NCBI GenBank assembly: GCA_022792175.1
Contig: JAAWAN010000038.1
Span: 1 to 49,622, forward strand
Reading direction: 5' to 3'
Source: Provencibacterium sp.
Lineage (GTDB): Bacteria > Bacillota > Clostridia > Oscillospirales > Ruminococcaceae
DNA: 49,622 bases
Both the position numbers and the translations under genes were made by a program. Positions 1-9,053 of the stretch are shown here, in pieces. How positions within the stretch are numbered: the first letter of the stretch is position 1; each line of letters begins with the position of its first letter. The notes beneath the pieces were generated by a model, which was not told the DNA's origin, made no database searches, and worked only from the letters and a program-made list of their open reading frames with translations.

Positions 1-1
1 G

Positions 2-316
2 GACGTTGTGTTTGTGAAGGAGATCGTCCACTCGCTTTGCGTGGAGAATAAGCTTGATAATCTGCAGGGAGAGCTGTCTGGCGGACAGCAGCAGCGGGTG
101 GCCATCGCCCGGGCCCTGATCACCAAGCCGGCCATCATACTGGCTGACGAGCCCACCGGCAATCTGGACAGCAAAACCAGCGCCGATGTGCTGGGCCTGC
201 TGAAGCGCACCAGCACAGAATTTCATCAGACCATTGTCATGATAACCCACAACAACGAGATCGCTCAGCTGGCCGACCGCATTGTGCGGATCGAGGACGG
301 CAAAATTGCAGGCTGA
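2..316 (+). CDS. ABC transporter ATP-binding protein, C-terminal part (cut by window edge)
   Basis: This is the C-terminal half of an ABC ATPase of the MacB/LolD/FtsE type, which powers FtsX-like permeases. The visible part carries the signature motif [15 protein letters not shown], the Walker B segment [12 protein letters not shown] with the D-loop, and the switch histidine in MITHN. The reading frame is already open at base 2, so Walker A and the true start lie upstream of the window. The stop is 12 bases before the permease that starts at 329, so the two are clearly co-transcribed. The substrate cannot be told from the sequence. In this family such pairs export lipoproteins, peptides or antibiotics, or sense them. 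Confidence 0.93.
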   Translation, partial: DVVFVKEIVHSLCVENKLDNLQGELSGGQQQRVAIARALITKPAIILADEPTGNLDSKTSADVLGLLKRTSTEFHQTIVMITHNNEIAQLADRIVRIEDGKIAG

Positions 317-328
317 GGAGGGAGAGCG

Positions 329-2722
329 ATGACCTGGCCTTTTGAAAATGACACCAGTGCAGTGGAAAAGAAATTGGCGCTTTGCAGCCTGAAAGCCGAC
401 AGGCGCAGAAGCTTTTTTGTCATCATCACCATCTCTCTGGCTGTCTGTCTGATGGGGACGCTCTGCTTTCTCTACTCAGCGCAGCAGATGAAAACCCTGG
501 ATGGTATTCTGGGACAGTATCAGGCCGGCTGCAGCGGGCTGACCAAAGAAGAGCTCACCCGGCTTGCGGACACGGGACGGTTTGAAAAATGGGGCTATAC
601 CACCGGGAATGGGACCGTCCGCTATGCGGACAGTATTTTGAATATCAGCTTTGTCAGCCCGGAGATGATCGACCTGATGGGCTATGGCAGGGTCACCGGG
701 GCGTATCCGCAAGGGTCCAACGAGCTGTGCGTGGAGCGCTCCTTTTTTCTCTATTTTGGCCTCCCGGCAGAGATTGGCCAGACGCTTCCCCTGAACCTGG
801 GGGATGGTGAGAGGCCCTATACCATCACCGGAATTCTGGAATCGGAGAACAGCAGCCGGATTTTCACAGTTTGGACTGCAGAAGCTGCCGCGGGCGCCGG
901 CGGCCATGAGTCCCTCTATGAGCTGCGGTTCCGCTTTGCCGGGAGCCAGGGGGCGCAGCCCGCCCGGCTTCGTCTGGAAATTGAACGCTTTTTCGCGGAA
1001 ATGGGCATCCCGGAGGAATGTACCTTTTACAGCTCCAACTACTTTGACATGGTAGACCTCTACCTGGGAAGCGGCATGGAGATCTATGTTATGGCGGTTT
1101 TGATTGCCATTATCTGTGCCATTGTGATCTACAGCATCTTTTATATCTCCGTGATGGGAAAGATGCGGGAGTATGGCCGCTTAAAGGTGCTTGGCGCAAC
1201 ACCGAAGCAGTTAAAGCGGGTGGTGAAGCGGGAGAGGCTTTTCCTGGCTGCCATCGCCATCCCTCTTGGGCTGCTCTGCGCCGCAGTCATCGCGCTGATC
1301 GCCGTACCCGGCTACTGGTCCTGGGGTGACAATATCCGGTCTGCGGTGATTGTTTTTCTCCTGAGCTACGGAACTGTTCTGATTGCCACCGGAAAACCTG
1401 TGGCGATGGTAGGAAGGGTCTCCGCTATTGAGGCCATTCGGGCCACCGCCTGTTCCCGGCAGCAGAGCCGGCCGCTCTCCAGGCAGCTCCACCACCGCCT
1501 GACCATGCCCCGCCTGGCTCTGATGAACTTCTCCCGGAACCGGAAAAAGGCGTTTGTAACAGCCCTTTCCCTGGGTCTGACCGGAATTCTGCTTCTTTGC
1601 GTTTGCGCCTACGCAAACTCGGTAGATATAAAAGAAATGGCCCAGTCTCAATTTGGAGACAGAAGCCAGTATCTTCTGCAATATGAGGATTATGCAGGTC
1701 GACAATTTGTAGAGATGCAGAAGGCGAATCCCCTGGGCCGGGCTCTGCAGGACGGGCTGTCTGCCCTTCCGGGCGTGAATCATGTTACCGCTTACAGCTT
1801 GACCTGCGTGGAGATCCCCGCCATCAGCGCCATTGCGGGCAATCGTGAACATGAGCCGTTTTTTCTTCGTGGTATTTCCGAGAAGGATATGTCAGAAATG
1901 TACACGGATGAGAAAATTTTGGAGGGAACGGCGGATTACCGTCAGCTGCTGGATGGGGACGGCATTCTGGTCTGCCCGGCAGGCAGTGCGCTGAAGGAAA
2001 TCTACCGAACCGGCTATCAGCTTGGAGATACCATCACCGTTTCCTGCTACAATGGGCAGAGCAGGACTTATACCGTGATGGGGATTGTCGAGGACATTCA
2101 AATCGGATGCACGACCCACCACTTCATTCTGCCCGAGGAGGAATTATCCTTCCTTTATCCGGAAATTTCAGATTTTACCGGCTATGTGAATGTTCATACG
2201 GAGCAGGACAGCGACCAGCTGCGGAGGGCTGTGTTCAGCGCAGTGTCCGACCAGCGGATATCGGTTTCCTGCCTGGATGACCTGTCCGCTGAACTGGAGC
2301 GCGGCCTGCGGGGAGAGCTGATCCGGGACTATACGGTTCTGGTCTTTATCTTTGCGTTCTCCCTGATCAATCTCGCCAATACCCTGATTACCAATCTTCT
2401 CACCCGCCAGCAGGAGCTCGGTGTGCTCCAGTCCGTTGGTATGAGCGACCGGCAGTTATCCCAAATGCTGTCCTTTGAGTGCCTGTACTATGTGGGGATC
2501 ACGCTGCTGGTTACCCTGACGCTGGGAACGGCTTGCAGTCTGGTCATGTGCAGGGTTTTTGCTCGGATTGGTATGTTTGGAATGCTCACCTATCATTTCC
2601 CGGTGATGCAGGTGCTGCTGTTTGGGGCCGCACTGCTTCTGGTGCAGGGGGTATTTTCCGTTTGCGCGATCCGCTATACCAGAAGGCTTCCCCTGGTGGA
2701 GCGCATCAAAACGGCGGATTAA
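329..2722 (+). CDS. FtsX-like ABC transporter permease (intact, 797 aa)
   Basis: Membrane subunit of the exporter whose ATPase precedes it. The length of 797 residues and layout fit the two-FtsX-domain class. There is one N-terminal membrane helix (about residues 28-50) and a large extracytoplasmic domain. A first three-helix FtsX block follows (about 255-370), with the coupling stretch MREYGRLKVLGATPKQL. A second helix opens at about 410, with another outer domain. The C-terminal FtsX block starts near 665 and contains RQQELGVLQSVGMSDRQL. The ATG at 329 follows GGAGGGAGAGCG, a good ribosome binding site. A paralogous permease lies directly downstream but is broken, so this is the only whole permease of the set here. 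Confidence 0.93.
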   Translation: MTWPFENDTSAVEKKLALCSLKADRRRSFFVIITISLAVCLMGTLCFLYSAQQMKTLDGILGQYQAGCSGLTKEELTRLADTGRFEKWGYTTGNGTVRYADSILNISFVSPEMIDLMGYGRVTGAYPQGSNELCVERSFFLYFGLPAEIGQTLPLNLGDGERPYTITGILESENSSRIFTVWTAEAAAGAGGHESLYELRFRFAGSQGAQPARLRLEIERFFAEMGIPEECTFYSSNYFDMVDLYLGSGMEIYVMAVLIAIICAIVIYSIFYISVMGKMREYGRLKVLGATPKQLKRVVKRERLFLAAIAIPLGLLCAAVIALIAVPGYWSWGDNIRSAVIVFLLSYGTVLIATGKPVAMVGRVSAIEAIRATACSRQQSRPLSRQLHHRLTMPRLALMNFSRNRKKAFVTALSLGLTGILLLCVCAYANSVDIKEMAQSQFGDRSQYLLQYEDYAGRQFVEMQKANPLGRALQDGLSALPGVNHVTAYSLTCVEIPAISAIAGNREHEPFFLRGISEKDMSEMYTDEKILEGTADYRQLLDGDGILVCPAGSALKEIYRTGYQLGDTITVSCYNGQSRTYTVMGIVEDIQIGCTTHHFILPEEELSFLYPEISDFTGYVNVHTEQDSDQLRRAVFSAVSDQRISVSCLDDLSAELERGLRGELIRDYTVLVFIFAFSLINLANTLITNLLTRQQELGVLQSVGMSDRQLSQMLSFECLYYVGITLLVTLTLGTACSLVMCRVFARIGMFGMLTYHFPVMQVLLFGAALLLVQGVFSVCAIRYTRRLPLVERIKTAD

Positions 2723-2742
2723 GGGAGGGAAAGCAGAAGCGT

Positions 2743-4861
2743 ATGACCTAGCCTTTTGAGAACGACACCAGCGCTATTGTGAAGAAGCTGGCGAAGCGAA
2801 GCCTCGCCAGTGAGAAACGCTGGAACCTGATGGTTATGATTTCCGTGGCCCTGGCGGCGTTCCTGATCTGCTTTGCAGCGGTTGTGTCCCTGTCCGTTGC
2901 GCAGATCCGGAAAAATCAGCTAACCGACACCTACGAAGCGGTTTTCAACGGCATCGAAGAATCTGATGTGGCGATACTGAAAGACCTGCCGGAGCTTGCC
3001 CGGGTGGGCGAATACTATCTGCTGGGGCAGGAACATTCGCAGCAGGGGTACACCGCATCCTATGTGTACTGTGACAGCGAAATGATGCATATTGCCCGCA
3101 GCCAGATGGAACTGACAAAGGGGAGGCTTCCGGAGCAGGCTAACGAGACCGCTGTCAGCAAAGGCTTTCTTGCCATTTACGGCTCCAACGCCAAAATCGG
3201 TGAAACGGTTCAGCTGGATACCGGGAGCTTTCGCGGAGACTATACGGTGACAGGCATCCTGTCTGGCAGGGAACAAACGAAAACAAATCTCTATGCCTTC
3301 GTCATTTCTAGGGCGGCACTGACAGAGTGGGCCGGGCTCGACCCTGCCGGATACCGCGCCTATGTGCATTTCCATAACGACAGGCAGTTGGATCAGGAAA
3401 TCATCACTGCCTATTGCCGGGAGATTGCCGCGCAGTATGGTCTCCCCCATGCAGGCATGAACAGCAGCTACTTCACTTATTATTCCAGGTTCATCGACTT
3501 CGCTACGGTTAGCGGTATCGCGCTCCTTGTGCTGATTGGCGGATACGTGGTCATTCAGAGTATTTTCCGTATCTCTGTTCAGGATAAAATCCGGAGCTAT
3601 GGGCAGCTGCGCACCATCGGAGCAACGTCCAAGCAGCTCCGGCGCATTGTGAAAAGGGGGGCCGGCGGCTGGGCAGTATTGGAATTCTGCTGGGTGTTGG
3701 CAGCGGCTTTCTCCTGTTCCCGGAAGGCTTCCGCGGGGCCTGTTATGGGCTGGCTGCACTTCTGAGCGTTCTGGTCTGCTGGCTTATGGTGGCTCTCTCC
3801 ATCCGCAGGCCGGTGAAAATAGCCTCTGGTATTTTGCCGCTGGAGGCTGTGCGCTTTTCCTTTGGACAGGAACGGATACGCAGCCAAAAGAGAGCTGTTC
3901 GACTTACCCCTTTATCCATGGCCTAGCGAACTTCCAACTTGACAGCAAAAGGCAGCCGGCATGGTAGCCTCTCTCAGCCTGGGCGGAATCCTGCTTTTAA
4001 TCGTCTCTTCCATCGGATTGACCCGGTCGCCGGAACAGGCCGCCAGACTGTTTTTCCCGGATGGAGATTATAAAATCTACCTGTCCTCGGAGCAGCCGGA
4101 GGAAGAGATCATGGCCGCCGGCAATCCGCTGAATGAGGAACTGCGGCAGGAGATTCTTTCTGTAGACGGGGTGAGGTCTGTGCTGGTCACCCGCCGCTCT
4201 CTGTATGCGAAATTCGGAACCTCCGTGAGGGCCGAGACTGGTATGTGCGACATGCTGACGGATGCCAACTATCTGGATATAGAAGCTGCACTGGTATCCG
4301 GTACCATGCCGGCGGACTCCCACCGTGTCCTTCTGGGCCAGGAGGCTGTGACTGTTACCGTATCCGGTCTGTTTGAGCCGGCGAAAATGACAAACGGACA
4401 CGGCCCGCTTGCCATGGATTCAGCGGCCCTGTTCGCATCGGAAGAGCTGTTTCGGGAGCTCCATCCTGAAATCGAGCTCTTCGACTATTCCTGGAGCATT
4501 GTCAATGACCCGGAACAGGCGGAGTAGGTGAAAAATGTCCCGGAAGCGGGAGAACAGCATTTTGCGTTCCATCGGCCTGACCGGAAAGCAGCTGTGCCGG
4601 ATAAACATTTGCGAGGGATTTTGCTATGCGGCTTTTGCCTTTCTGGCCTCCCTGCTGGTCGGGCTCCCGATTGCAGTCGTGGTGTGCCGGGAGGTCAGCA
4701 AACGCTCCTTTGCCGGTGAAATTGTAGCCTATCAATTCCCGATTCTGGAAATGGGCCGGTTCCTTCTGGTGCTGTTTGGGCTGGAATTGCTCCTGTCCGT
4801 CTGGACAGTCAACAGGCAGAACAGGCAATCCCTGATTGAACAGATGCGGGCGGTGAAATAG
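2743..4861 (+). pseudogene. Second FtsX-like permease, decayed
   Basis: A paralog of the permease at 329, ruined by several lesions. Its original ATG (2743) is followed by ACC and then TAG at 2749-2751, where the intact neighbour has TGG, so codon 3 is a stop. Reading resumes in the same frame and could restart at GTG 2779. The frame then breaks at the six-G run at 3656-3661. The following part continues in another frame and stops at the TAG within 3922-3927. The outer domain reappears at 3961-4527. The final membrane block (ISxRKRENSILRSIGLT-like) is in a further frame at 4535-4861. About one membrane helix is missing between these last two pieces. The order of pieces matches a single ancestral FtsX permease of roughly 700 codons. 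Confidence 0.88.
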
Positions 4862-4966
4862 CGCTCCCGCAAGGAACACAAAAAGAGAGCCATCATTATC
4901 GTTATTTCAACCGTTGTAGGAGCCGCGCTGGGAGCAACTGCTTTTTATACCGGGTGGCTCGGCTAA
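4862..4966 (+). pseudogene. Short remnant encoding a basic stretch and one membrane helix
   Basis: In the same frame as the last permease fragment, and directly after its TAG stop, 34 further codons run to TAA at 4964-4966. They encode a basic start (RSRKEHKKR) and one hydrophobic helix (IIIVISTVVGAALGATAF). There is no start codon or ribosome binding site. It may be the tail of a lost small membrane protein or a read-through extension. I do not recognise a family. The rest of the gap up to 5068 holds only the ribosome binding site of the next gene. Confidence 0.3.
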
Positions 4967-5068
4967 AAATCGACTGCAGGAAAAATTCAGGAAATTTCAC
5001 AGGGAAAACACAGAAAAACAATCCTGATATCATAAGCGGTGGAATTCTTATCTGGAGGAAATGGAAAA

Positions 5069-5464
5069 ATGAATAAGAAAAAATGGCTCAATCTGGTATC
5101 GGTTTATTCGATCATCTATACGGTGATAACGCTGCTGAACAGCATGTTATATCTCTGCAACGGCATTTATGAGGACCCCAGCGGCAACTGGCATGAGATT
5201 GACAGAGCCGTTATCCTGTTGGTTGGCGTCGCAGCATTTGAGCTGTGTACCGGCCTGCCCATTAAACCGTTAATTTTACGGTATGTGATCGCGTATATTC
5301 CATCCCAGCTATTGGCGTTCGTCTTTGTCTGGTTTACCGGGCTGCGGGAGCCCTTGGCGAAAACGGCGTATCAGGATATTTGGATCAATTTTACGGGCCT
5401 GTTTATTGTGCTGAGTGCTGTAAACGCCATTATCAGTGCTTATAAGAAAAAAAGGGCGAAATGA
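5069..5464 (+). CDS. Four-helix membrane protein, DUF6608-like
   Basis: A 131-residue integral membrane protein with four predicted helices, near residues 9-29, 44-62, 71-92 and 102-125. It has a basic C-terminal tail (YKKKRAK). I chose ATG 5069 because TCTGGAGGAA lies just upstream; an in-frame earlier start at 5039 has no ribosome binding site. It resembles small clostridial membrane proteins annotated as DUF6608, but that is recognition by general appearance only. It overlaps the next ORF through an ATGA junction, so the two are probably translated together. No function can be assigned. Confidence 0.75.
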   Translation: MNKKKWLNLVSVYSIIYTVITLLNSMLYLCNGIYEDPSGNWHEIDRAVILLVGVAAFELCTGLPIKPLILRYVIAYIPSQLLAFVFVWFTGLREPLAKTAYQDIWINFTGLFIVLSAVNAIISAYKKKRAK

Positions 5465-5610
5465 TGATGTGTCATACATATATTCGCAGCATTCTGGCGC
5501 TGATTTGGCTGGCAGCGGCCATTATCAGCGACGTAGAGGGCGATCTGGCGGGGAGCGGGCTCTGTATTCTAATGGGGATCGTTTTCGGCTGCACCGCCTA
5601 TACTTTCTGA
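5461..5610 (+). CDS. Small membrane ORF (49 aa), coupled to the preceding gene
   Basis: Three successive ATG codons at 5461, 5464 and 5467 overlap the stop of the four-helix protein, a typical translational-coupling junction. The 49-residue product has a hydrophobic stretch (ILALIWLAAAII), an acidic loop (SDVEGDLAG) and a second hydrophobic stretch (LCILMGIVFGC), so a two-helix hairpin is likely. It is too short for routine gene calling. It could be intact or the start of a longer gene that has been cut. No family is recognised. Confidence 0.5.
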   Translation: MMMCHTYIRSILALIWLAAAIISDVEGDLAGSGLCILMGIVFGCTAYTF

Positions 5611-5770
5611 CTCCCGCAGCTTCTCCGGTATCCGCGGTGCTGAATATGGCGCCTCCTTCAGACGCTCGTCCACTCTGTATTTTCCTCTTATCACTGGCGA
5701 TGATATCGCCTTTTCCTCCGAAGAGTGCTATGAAACCCGGATTGCCGCTTATGATTTTTCTTCTTTATAA
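5573..5770 (+). pseudogene. Possible C-terminal gene remnant without a start
   Basis: A stretch with protein-like composition and no start codon runs to TAA at 5768-5770. It includes GAEYGASFRRSSTLYFPL followed by TGDDIAFSSEECYETRIAAY. The mixed acidic and aromatic residues look like the end of a real soluble domain, but the frame opens only after stops at 5534 and 5570. It may be what is left after a deletion that joined this tail to the small ORF at 5461. The family is unknown. Confidence 0.3.
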
Positions 5771-5777
5771 TTTTGGG

Positions 5778-5822
5778 AAAAAAGGCCACGGCTTGTCCTT
5801 TCGGATTTTCCGTGGTCTTTTG
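5778..5822 (+). terminator. Rho-independent terminator
   Basis: The arms CCACGG (5786-5791) and CCGTGG (5810-5815) are extended by G-U, G-C and A-T pairs into a stem flanked by an A run on the left and CTTTT on the right. It closes the 5069-5610 transcription unit. Confidence 0.7.
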
Positions 5823-5844
5823 TCTGCCGCTTTCAGATGCATTC

Positions 5845-6182
5845 AAAAAGTTACGTAACATTATTATACCGCTGTATAAGCAAAATGCAGGGGGCGGCCT
5901 TCCGGGGCTGCCGGTAGGTATACCGTCTGCATCGGCAGGCTATAGCAGAGGGCTCCTTTGACAAAAGCATCTGTCGCTGACGCAAGGAGCGCTCTACCGC
6001 CAGGAGAATGGCAGGCAGCTTCGAAATGATGTGGGGGAAAGCAGCCCGGGACCGCCCTCCTCCATGGCACACGGCGGGTCTGCATAGAGCTTCCTCCTGA
6101 AAAAATTTTTGCCCGTAAAGCCGCTTTCCATCACAAAAGTTACTTTCAGGTGCCTGGGTTATCAAAAAGTGCGTACTTGTAG
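5845..6182. promoter_or_regulatory. Intergenic region with three AAAGT/ACTTT-type inverted repeats
   Basis: The gap before the sirtuin holds no gene. It contains a perfect palindrome GTTACGTAAC (5850-5859), the palindrome AAAGTTACTTT (6136-6146) and AAGT-GCGT-ACTT (6167-6178). The last two are centred about 31 bp apart, close to three helical turns. The third one overlaps the -35 of the likely sirtuin promoter. This layout suggests a dimeric winged-helix repressor such as HxlR or MarR, but the regulator is not in the window. The middle part (about 5870-6120) shows nothing else I can name. Confidence 0.4.
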
Positions 6183-6205
6183 GAATGGAAAACGGCTTGT
6201 AAAAT
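6177..6205 (+). promoter_or_regulatory. Likely promoter of the sirtuin gene
   Basis: TTGTAG (6177-6182) and TAAAAT (6200-6205) are separated by 17 bp and lie 32 bp before the GTG start. The -35 box overlaps an inverted repeat, so repression by occlusion is plausible. Confidence 0.5.
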
Positions 6206-6237
6206 AAAAGCCACAGAGGGCAAAGGGGTGATTTTCC

Positions 6238-7116
6238 GTGTTTTTCAAGACACCAACTGCGGTATCTGCCGATAGTTTTTCACAAAAGCTTCAGCGTCTG
6301 CGGCAGGCGCTGGATGAGGCGAACGCAGTGCTCATCGGGGCGGGAGCGGGGCTTTCCACCTCGGCAGGATTTACCTATGATGGGGAGCGGTTCGAGAAAT
6401 ATTTCTCTGATTTCTCCGCCAGGTATGGTTTTGCCGACATGTACTCCGGCGGCTTCTACCCTTATGCCACCCTGGAGGAGTATTGGGCCTATTGGAGCCG
6501 GTATATCTGGGTGAACCGTTATCAAGACCCGCCCAGGCCTGTGTATCAAAAGCTGCTGGAACTGGTGCGGGAAAAGGACTATTTTGTTATTACCACCAAT
6601 GTAGACCACTGTTTTCAAAAGGCGGGATTTGATAAAAAGCGGCTCTTTTACACTCAGGGGGATTATGGACTGTTCCAGTGTTCTGCCCCCTGTGACATCG
6701 ACACCTGGGACAACCGGGAGATTATCCGGAGCATGGTAGAGCAGCAGCGGGGGCTGAAGATTCCTGCCGGTCTGATTCCGAAGTGTCCGAAGTGCGGTCG
6801 GTCCCTGAGAATGAACCTGCGCTCCGATGACCGGTTCGTAGAGGATGAAGGATGGCTTCGGGCGGCAGAAAGGTATGAGAATTTCCTGCGGACCCGAAAG
6901 GGAGAGCGGATTCTTTTCCTGGAACTGGGAGTGGGCTACAACACCCCGGTGATTATCAAGTACCCGTTTTGGCAGATGACCGCGAAAAATCCCCGGGCGG
7001 TTTATGCATGTATAAACGACAAAGAAGTTATCGGCCCCGATAATATTGCAGAAAGGACGATCGGGATTAAGAGCGATATTGGCGGGGTTTTAGAGAAATT
7101 GAATGAAGACCGGTAA
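6238..7116 (+). CDS. SIR2-family protein of the SirTM (class M) type
   Basis: An NAD-dependent sirtuin fold of 292 residues. The NAD site is the GAGAGLSTSAG segment at about 34-44. Zinc ligands are C148/C152 and C183/C186. The canonical catalytic His is replaced by Gln (FYTQG, Q140). With N121 (TTNVD) and R195 (MNLR) this gives the Asn/Gln/Arg set I recall for SirTM enzymes, which ADP-ribosylate a lipoylated carrier protein instead of deacylating lysines. Whether this copy transfers ADP-ribose is inferred. The GTG start is preceded by AAGGGGTG. SirTM genes usually sit beside a macrodomain protein, GcvH-L and a lipoate ligase. None is here; the next gene is an unknown ORF starting directly after the stop. 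Confidence 0.88.
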   Translation: MFFKTPTAVSADSFSQKLQRLRQALDEANAVLIGAGAGLSTSAGFTYDGERFEKYFSDFSARYGFADMYSGGFYPYATLEEYWAYWSRYIWVNRYQDPPRPVYQKLLELVREKDYFVITTNVDHCFQKAGFDKKRLFYTQGDYGLFQCSAPCDIDTWDNREIIRSMVEQQRGLKIPAGLIPKCPKCGRSLRMNLRSDDRFVEDEGWLRAAERYENFLRTRKGERILFLELGVGYNTPVIIKYPFWQMTAKNPRAVYACINDKEVIGPDNIAERTIGIKSDIGGVLEKLNEDR

Positions 7117-7569
7117 ATGGAATTCCGCTCTAATCCGCCCCTTTTTTTGTTGCAGCTGTCCCGGGTGGCGGAGCCTATCCGCTTTTACCGGGATATTCAT
7201 GTGCAAAAAGGCAGTATTCCGCTTGTGTTCTCCTATTATACCCGGCTGGACGGCTGTCCTGGCGGCGACAGTGTACACGGGGTGGAGCTTTTTTCAAGGA
7301 GCTGCGCAAAAAGCTGGCTGCCGGCCCGCAGATTACATGAGCTGCTGCGCGAGTGCGGCGGAAAGGTCGGAAGACTGACGGACGCTGATATCTGCAGGCT
7401 ATATGGCCGAAAATTGGAGTACAGGGGAAGGGCGGGAAACAAAGAAGCACTTCGGCTGGTTTTTGAGTGCGCAGCCGGTAGTTCAGGGCAACAGTATTTC
7501 AAGTTATACTTTAAATGCTCTTGCCCTGCCGGCAGTCCGGGAATGATTGAAAAAAGCGGCGGAATATGA
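7117..7569 (+). CDS. Hypothetical protein (150 aa) directly after the sirtuin
   Basis: The ATG follows the sirtuin TAA with no gap, which favours co-translation. The product is basic and Cys-containing (GLDGCPGG-like loop, a CSCPAG motif near the end), with no signal peptide or membrane helix. I do not recognise a family. The frame stays open for 150 codons but there is no clear ribosome binding site of its own, and another frame overlaps part of it, so it may not be real. If real, its position makes it a candidate partner of the sirtuin. Confidence 0.45.
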   Translation: MEFRSNPPLFLLQLSRVAEPIRFYRDIHVQKGSIPLVFSYYTRLDGCPGGDSVHGVELFSRSCAKSWLPARRLHELLRECGGKVGRLTDADICRLYGRKLEYRGRAGNKEALRLVFECAAGSSGQQYFKLYFKCSCPAGSPGMIEKSGGI

Positions 7570-7624
7570 TAAGATGGCCCTGACGGCCTGAGGGACACCG
7601 GCGGCTGGAAGGGGGGCGTGCGGC

Positions 7625-8074
7625 ATGCTGCAGATACGGGAAGCGCAAAGGGAGGATGCTCCCTTTTTGCAGGAGCTTTACCGATATCATCTGAGCGCCT
7701 GTCCTCCAAAGCAGGCGGAGCCGCTGGCAGAGTGGGAAAGGATGCTCGAGCGATTTTCGCAGGATGAAAGCTATCATCTGCTGGTGGGGACGATAGAGGG
7801 ACGGCCGGTCTGCTCGGTGACGCTTATTGTCATTCCGAACCTGACGCACGGCCGCCGGCCCTACGCGCTGATTGAAAATGTCGTTACCCATGCCGCTTAC
7901 CGCGGCCGGGGCTATGCGGGAGCCCTGATGGAGCACGCCCGCATGCTGGCAAAGCAGGCGGGATGCTATAAGCTCATGCTGCTGACCGGCTCAAAAAAGC
8001 CGGAAACACTGCGTTTTTATGAGCGCTGCGGCTTTAACCGGCAGGAGAAAACGGGGTTTTACATGGCATTATAA
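7625..8074 (+). CDS. GNAT family N-acetyltransferase
   Basis: A 149-residue GNAT acetyltransferase that would move an acetyl group from acetyl-CoA to an unknown amine. The acetyl-CoA pyrophosphate loop is clear (YRGRGYAGALMEHA, about residues 98-111). It is followed by the typical LMLLTGSKKPETLRFYERCGF segment split over strand 5 and helix 4. The length is normal for a single-domain GNAT. The ATG at 7625 sits after a GGAAGGGGGG ribosome binding site. The substrate is unknown. Confidence 0.88.
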   Translation: MLQIREAQREDAPFLQELYRYHLSACPPKQAEPLAEWERMLERFSQDESYHLLVGTIEGRPVCSVTLIVIPNLTHGRRPYALIENVVTHAAYRGRGYAGALMEHARMLAKQAGCYKLMLLTGSKKPETLRFYERCGFNRQEKTGFYMAL

Positions 8075-8162
8075 GAAAGCTGCTGCGAAAACGGCCTGTT
8101 TTCGCGGCAGTTCTTTGTGCAGCCGGACCTGCGGCCCGGTTCTTTCAGGGAGGTGGGAGAAG

Positions 8163-9053
8163 GTGCGGCCGGATGATCTTTTAACAGCCGCCTGCAGGCA
8201 GGCAGGCCTCGAAGAAACGGGCGTCTGCGTCTATGACCCGGTGCTTTGCTGCATTCCGACAAGGGCGCTTTCGCGCGTTCCGAAAAACTGCCGGTCGCTG
8301 ATTGTCTGCGCTATCCCCTACTATACCGGCGCCTATTCCTACCGCAACATTGCGCGCTATGCCCTTTCGGAGGATTACCATGATTTGTGCCAAAAAAGGC
8401 TGCAGTGGCTCTGTGAGGCGCTGCAGGCGGCCTTTCCCGGCGAGCAGTTTTCCCCCTTTGCCGATATCTCGCCCTTTGATGAAGTAGAGGCCGCCGTCCG
8501 GGCGGGGGTGGGGGTGCGCGGGGAAAATGGGCTGCTCATAAACCCGCGCTATGGCTCATACGTTTTTATCGGTGAAATCGCCTCCACCATCGCCTTTACC
8601 CCGGCCTTGCCGGAAAAGAAACACTGCCTGCGGTGCGGGCGCTGCAGGGCCGCCTGCCCCAGCGGCGCGCTGGGAGAGGTTTTTTTGCGGGAAAACTGCC
8701 GCTCCTATCTGACCCAGCTGAAAAGATTCAGCCTTTCCGGGCAGCAGGAGCAGGTGGCGCTGGGCGGCTATGTCTGGGGCTGCGATATCTGCGCAGATGT
8801 CTGCCCCATGAACCGAAACGCCCGCTATACGCCGCTGCCCGAGTTCTATCGGAATATCTGCGCCGTTCTCACAAAAGATAATCTAAAAAGGGCGCTGCCC
8901 GGCCGGGCCTATGCCTACAAGGGCCGCGCGCTTCTCGAGCGCAATCTGGCGCTAATCGGGCGGCAGGCGGGAGAGGCTCCCGCCATCACTCTGGCAAAGA
9001 AGGGAGAAACACAAGATGGAAATCATCACCCGGGAGGGGTATCCGGAATATGA
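8163..9053 (+). CDS. Epoxyqueuosine reductase-like (QueG-like) 4Fe-4S protein
   Basis: A soluble double-[4Fe-4S] protein of 296 residues. It has the QueG-type core: AIPYY near the N-terminus, then an EAAVRAGVGVRGENGLLI stretch with GSYVFIGEI. Two cysteine clusters follow (CLRCGRCRAACP and CDICADVCP). QueG uses cobalamin and these clusters to reduce epoxyqueuosine to queuosine in tRNA. This copy lacks the C-terminal HEAT-like extension of many QueG proteins, so its substrate may differ. GTG 8163 was chosen because GGAGGTGGGAGAA lies just upstream. The end overlaps the next gene by 38 bp. Confidence 0.82.
   Translation: MRPDDLLTAACRQAGLEETGVCVYDPVLCCIPTRALSRVPKNCRSLIVCAIPYYTGAYSYRNIARYALSEDYHDLCQKRLQWLCEALQAAFPGEQFSPFADISPFDEVEAAVRAGVGVRGENGLLINPRYGSYVFIGEIASTIAFTPALPEKKHCLRCGRCRAACPSGALGEVFLRENCRSYLTQLKRFSLSGQQEQVALGGYVWGCDICADVCPMNRNARYTPLPEFYRNICAVLTKDNLKRALPGRAYAYKGRALLERNLALIGRQAGEAPAITLAKKGETQDGNHHPGGVSGI

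Noticed and set aside
5611-6237. Riboswitch or other structured RNA in the long gap before the sirtuin
   Set aside because: Only one terminator and short dyads could be made out; no known riboswitch core was recognised.
7236-7709. 157-codon minus-strand ORF overlapping the hypothetical ORF and the GNAT start
   Set aside because: It runs through the GNAT start and ribosome binding site, and has Pro/Ser-rich shadow composition.
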